From contig NZ_CALACG010000247.1 in NCBI RefSeq assembly GCF_937890585.1, positions 1 through 8,769 of the forward strand: DNA of 8,769 bases, given 5' to 3'. The position numbers and the translations under genes were made by a program. Shown piece after piece: positions 6,534 to 8,769 of the stretch; position 1 is the first letter of the stretch, and the number at the start of each line of letters is the position of its first letter. Under the pieces are notes generated by a model, which saw only the letters and a program-made list of their open reading frames with translations, made no database searches and was not told the DNA's origin. Origin of the DNA: an uncultured Campylobacter sp. GTDB lineage: Bacteria; Campylobacterota; Campylobacteria; Campylobacterales; Campylobacteraceae.

Positions 6534-7822
6534 AATTTTTACACAGCAGCGACGCTGACTTTGAGAGTAAATTTTCACAGCTTGTTAGGCGAAGTGACAA
6601 TGATATGAGTGCCGTGATGCCAGTGGTTACAGGCATCATAGACGAGATAAAAAAAGATGGCGATAGCGCGCTTTTTGCACAAATAAGCAAATTTGATAAA
6701 TTTAATGTCACAAGCAAAAACGACATAATAATCGACGTAAAAGAGATGGAAGCGGCCTACAACTCGCTAGATAACGCTCTAAGAGTGGCTCTAAATTTAG
6801 CCCACGACAGGATAAAAAGCTATCACGAGCGCACAAAACCAAGCGACTGGACCTATAAGGACGAGCACGACATCTTACTTGGCGCAAAATACACCCCAGT
6901 TGATCGCGCTGGCCTTTATATCCCAGGCGGCAAGGCCGCATACCCTAGCTCGCTTCTCATGAATGCTATCCCAGCAATCGTTGCTGGCGTAAAAGAGATC
7001 GTAGTTTGCACCCCAGCGCCAGGCGGCAAGGTAAATCCTCTACTTCTTGCTGCGATGCATCTATGTGGCATCAAAACAGCCTTTAAAATAGGCGGCTCAA
7101 GTGCGATCGCAGCGATGGCATACGGCACAGCAACCGTGCCAAAAGTAGACGTCATTACAGGACCTGGCAACATCTACGTAGCGACTGCTAAAAAGCTAGT
7201 CTATGGAGACGTAAATATCGATATGATCGCAGGCCCAAGCGAGATAGGCGTGATCGCTGATGATAGTGCGGACCCTCGCCACATAGCGATCGATCTACTC
7301 TCACAAGCCGAGCACGATGAGATTGCGAGTGCCTTTTTGATAACGCCAGTGGAGGCCTTCGCAAGGGCAGTGCAAAGACATATAGAGGACGAGCTAAAAA
7401 CACTAAAACGCGAGCCAATCGCTAGTGCTAGCATGAGAAACAAAGCTGCTATCATCGTCGCAAAAGACTTGCAAGAGTGCTTTAAACTGATGAACGAGCT
7501 TGCTGTGGAGCACCTAGAGATCGCTACAAACGACGCTTTGAGCTATATGGACGAGGTAAAACACGCTGGAGCGATATTTTTTGGACACTTCACACCTGAA
7601 GCGATGGGCGACTACATCGCAGGACCAAATCACACCTTGCCAACTGGCGGAAGTGCGAGATTTTACTCGCCGCTTGGAGTTGAAAATTTCATGAAGCGAA
7701 GCTCTATCATCTCAGTTAGCAGAAAAGGCATTATGCACCTTGGCAAACCATGCATGCAGCTAGCCGAAGCCGAAGGACTAACAGCTCATAAAAGATCAAT
7801 TGCTGTGAGATTAGAAGACTAA
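6530..7822 (+). CDS. hisD: Histidinol dehydrogenase
   Basis: The 430-residue enzyme catalyses the last two steps of histidine synthesis, oxidising L-histidinol through histidinal to histidine with two NAD+. All key residues are visible and agree with E. coli numbering within a residue or two: zinc ligands Q259 and H262 in SQAEHDE, D361 in GDYIAGPNHTLPT, and H420; the catalytic pair is E327-H328 in AVEHLE. Other signatures are DRAGLYIPGGKAAYPSS (125-141), GGSSAIAAMAYGT (188-200), ITGPGNIYVATAKK (209-222) and IAGPSEIGV (233-241). The ATG overlaps the stop of the PLP-enzyme gene (ATGA), and AAAGGA at 6518-6523 is 6 bases before it. It is the last gene of the block, and a hairpin terminator follows. 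No other his gene is in the window, so hisD is separated from the rest of the pathway. Confidence 0.97.
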   Translation: MKFLHSSDADFESKFSQLVRRSDNDMSAVMPVVTGIIDEIKKDGDSALFAQISKFDKFNVTSKNDIIIDVKEMEAAYNSLDNALRVALNLAHDRIKSYHERTKPSDWTYKDEHDILLGAKYTPVDRAGLYIPGGKAAYPSSLLMNAIPAIVAGVKEIVVCTPAPGGKVNPLLLAAMHLCGIKTAFKIGGSSAIAAMAYGTATVPKVDVITGPGNIYVATAKKLVYGDVNIDMIAGPSEIGVIADDSADPRHIAIDLLSQAEHDEIASAFLITPVEAFARAVQRHIEDELKTLKREPIASASMRNKAAIIVAKDLQECFKLMNELAVEHLEIATNDALSYMDEVKHAGAIFFGHFTPEAMGDYIAGPNHTLPTGGSARFYSPLGVENFMKRSSIISVSRKGIMHLGKPCMQLAEAEGLTAHKRSIAVRLED

Positions 7823-7829
7823 AAAGGGC

Positions 7830-7868
7830 AAAGAATTTAGGAAAAATGGCTTTTTCTAAATTCTTTTT
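7830..7868 (+). terminator. Rho-independent terminator after hisD
   Basis: AAAGAATTTAGGAAAAA (7830-7846) pairs with TTTTTCTAAATTCTTT (7851-7866) around a TGGC loop, with one bulged G on the left arm. The right arm runs into a T-run (7864-7868). It starts 7 bases after the hisD stop and would end the long operon before flaC. Confidence 0.7.
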
Positions 7869-7874
7869 ATAATA

Positions 7875-7953
7875 TTTTTTGCTTTAAGAAATATTTTTGC
7901 AACTTTTTATGAAATTTATAGTAAAATCAATCACGAAACTACTAAAAAAGGAG
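7875..7953 (+). promoter_or_regulatory. Promoter and ribosome site of the flaC-like gene
   Basis: T-runs at 7875-7880, 7894-7898, 7904-7908 and 7915-7917, the last three roughly one helical turn apart, lead into TATAGTAAAAT, with -10-like TAAAAT at 7922-7927. This is the periodic AT pattern of Campylobacter sigma-70 promoters, in place of a -35. AAGGAG at 7948-7953 is a strong ribosome site 5 bases before ATG 7959. I see no good sigma-54 (GG-N10-GC) or sigma-28 (CGATWT-type -10) motif, so the sigma factor is a tentative call. Confidence 0.5.
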
Positions 7954-7958
7954 TTGAT

Positions 7959-8714
7959 ATGAAGTTAGGAACTTATACTGCAAACCAGGCTTCAGGAAAC
8001 TATTATTTAGATCAAGCTAAAAATAGCGAGAAAAAGGCGCTAAACGCCATCTCTGCAAATAGCGAGATCAAAGCATCAGGTGCAAATTTGCAAATCGCAG
8101 AGAGCTTACTTTCGCAAACAAATGTCATAAATGAGGGCATGGCAAATGCAAATGATATGATCGGCATGCTTCAGATCGCCGACTCAACGCTTTTAAATTT
8201 AAGCGAGAGTGCGGATAAGATCGGTGAGTTATCAAGCAAGCTTTCAAACCCAGCTCTTTCAGCTAACGAGCAAAAGGGCATAAAAGGCGAGATAAATGCG
8301 CTAAAAAATGCGATGAGTGACAGCGTAAAAGAGGCTAAATTTAACGGTAAAAACGTTTTTGACGCCGAGCTTGGCTTTTTCACAGGCGAGGGCACAAAAA
8401 ATATAAATTTAAGCACAAATGCTCTTTTAAATGTTAAAGAAGATGGCTCAAATTCTGGCGATATTTTGAAAAACATAAATTCGCTTCGCTCAGAGATCGG
8501 CTCGACACAAAATGCTGTATTTAAGGGCATGAATGCTCTAGCTGCTAGAAGCGTAGCAAATGCTAATAGTGTAGAGAGCCTTGATAGTAGCGATATAGCA
8601 AAGAGTTTGGAAGAAAATTTACAAGCAAATTTAAAATTACATGCTGCCTCTTTAGCTAAAGTTCATGATACTACGAGCTTGGCTGCAAAACTAGATAAGC
8701 TTCTAGGCGAATAA
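7959..8714 (+). CDS. flaC: FlaC-type short flagellin-like secreted protein
   Basis: The 251-residue protein resembles C. jejuni FlaC (249 residues), a flagellin-like protein exported through the flagellar type III apparatus that does not build the filament, binds host cells and modulates their responses. The N-terminal half has the D0/D1 flagellin helices: NLQIAESLLSQ (43-53), MIGMLQIADSTLLNLSESAD (67-86) and KIGELSSKL (87-95), then EINALKNAMSDSVKEAKFNGKNVFD (111-135), equivalent to the AEIxQLxxEIxxxxxxTxFNGxxLLD block. The variable middle is only about 35 residues, and SLRSEIGSTQNAV (175-187) starts the C-terminal D1/D0 helix. Full flagellins have about 570 residues in this genus. The flagellin arginine of IRELAVQ is glycine (G89) in IGELSSK. 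There is no signal peptide, as expected for flagellar export. The gene is alone between two terminators and has its own promoter. Confidence 0.87.
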   Translation: MKLGTYTANQASGNYYLDQAKNSEKKALNAISANSEIKASGANLQIAESLLSQTNVINEGMANANDMIGMLQIADSTLLNLSESADKIGELSSKLSNPALSANEQKGIKGEINALKNAMSDSVKEAKFNGKNVFDAELGFFTGEGTKNINLSTNALLNVKEDGSNSGDILKNINSLRSEIGSTQNAVFKGMNALAARSVANANSVESLDSSDIAKSLEENLQANLKLHAASLAKVHDTTSLAAKLDKLLGE

Positions 8715-8716
8715 AT

Positions 8717-8751
8717 TTTTACCGGTCTTTGGCCGGTAAAACTTTTTTTTT
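8717..8751 (+). terminator. Strong rho-independent terminator of flaC
   Basis: TTTTACCGG (8717-8725) and CCGGTAAAA (8733-8741) form a perfect 9-bp stem with a 7-base loop, followed by nine T at 8743-8751. It begins 2 bases after the flaC stop codon. Confidence 0.92.
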
Positions 8752-8769
8752 GTTTCTATTTTTTTAACT

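Noticed and set aside
7881..7942. Sigma-54 or sigma-28 promoter for flaC
   Set aside because: No GG and GC doublets at 10-base spacing, and no CGATWT-like -10, could be found. TAAAAT with periodic T-runs fits sigma-70 better.
8171..8530. A 119-codon minus-strand open frame inside flaC
   Set aside because: It is a shadow of the flagellin helices, Ser/Phe-rich, with no family resemblance.
1..8769. CRISPR array, insertion sequence, prophage or att site
   Set aside because: No direct-repeat array, transposase or integrase motif, or tRNA-anchored repeats are visible on either strand.

Overview
The window looks like chromosome of an epsilonproteobacterium of the genus Campylobacter, most likely a C. 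concisus-like species. The evidence is the gene order nth (reverse) / peb4 - fba - MotA-like - MotB/OmpA-like (from memory, the C. jejuni order around Cj0595c-Cj0599), the protein matches to C. jejuni PEB4, Fba and FlaC, and the AT-rich spacers with extended -10 promoters. The species call is inference; no rRNA or other marker is present.

Layout. 1-250 is AT-rich and stop-rich, with no convincing complete gene. 251-622 is the C-terminal quarter of a PepD-type M20 dipeptidase without the rest of the gene, so a remnant. A perfect 30-base palindrome (627-656) separates it from nth (endonuclease III, minus strand, 1291-659). A 93-base divergent spacer (1292-1384) holds a strong extended -10 promoter reading right. 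From 1385 to 7822 six genes lie head to tail with spacers of 15 and 4 bases and then overlaps of 4, 8 and 4 bases: peb4 (periplasmic parvulin chaperone), fba (class II fructose-bisphosphate aldolase), a four-helix MotA/ExbB-like membrane protein with a long coiled-coil tail, a MotB/ZorB-like OmpA-domain protein with a conserved membrane aspartate, a small ACC deaminase/D-cysteine desulfhydrase-like PLP enzyme, and hisD. A hairpin terminator follows (7830-7868). Then comes a monocistronic flaC-type short flagellin (7959-8714) with its own promoter and a strong terminator (8717-8751).

How the genes fit together. The six-gene block looks like one transcription unit, but its products belong to different processes: outer-membrane protein folding, central carbon metabolism, an ion-driven envelope motor, amino-acid/sulfur chemistry and histidine synthesis. 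The most interesting part is the motor pair (3288-5689). It has the key features of H+/Na+-driven 5:2 stator units, yet both subunits carry unusually long coiled coils, and it is not next to flagellar, Tol or TonB genes. Its closest conceptual relatives are the ZorA/ZorB motors of Zorya anti-phage systems, but no Zorya effector gene is present, so its function is open. FlaC is a secreted flagellin-like protein with no hypervariable domain, and it has lost the arginine that TLR5 recognises in Salmonella-type flagellins.
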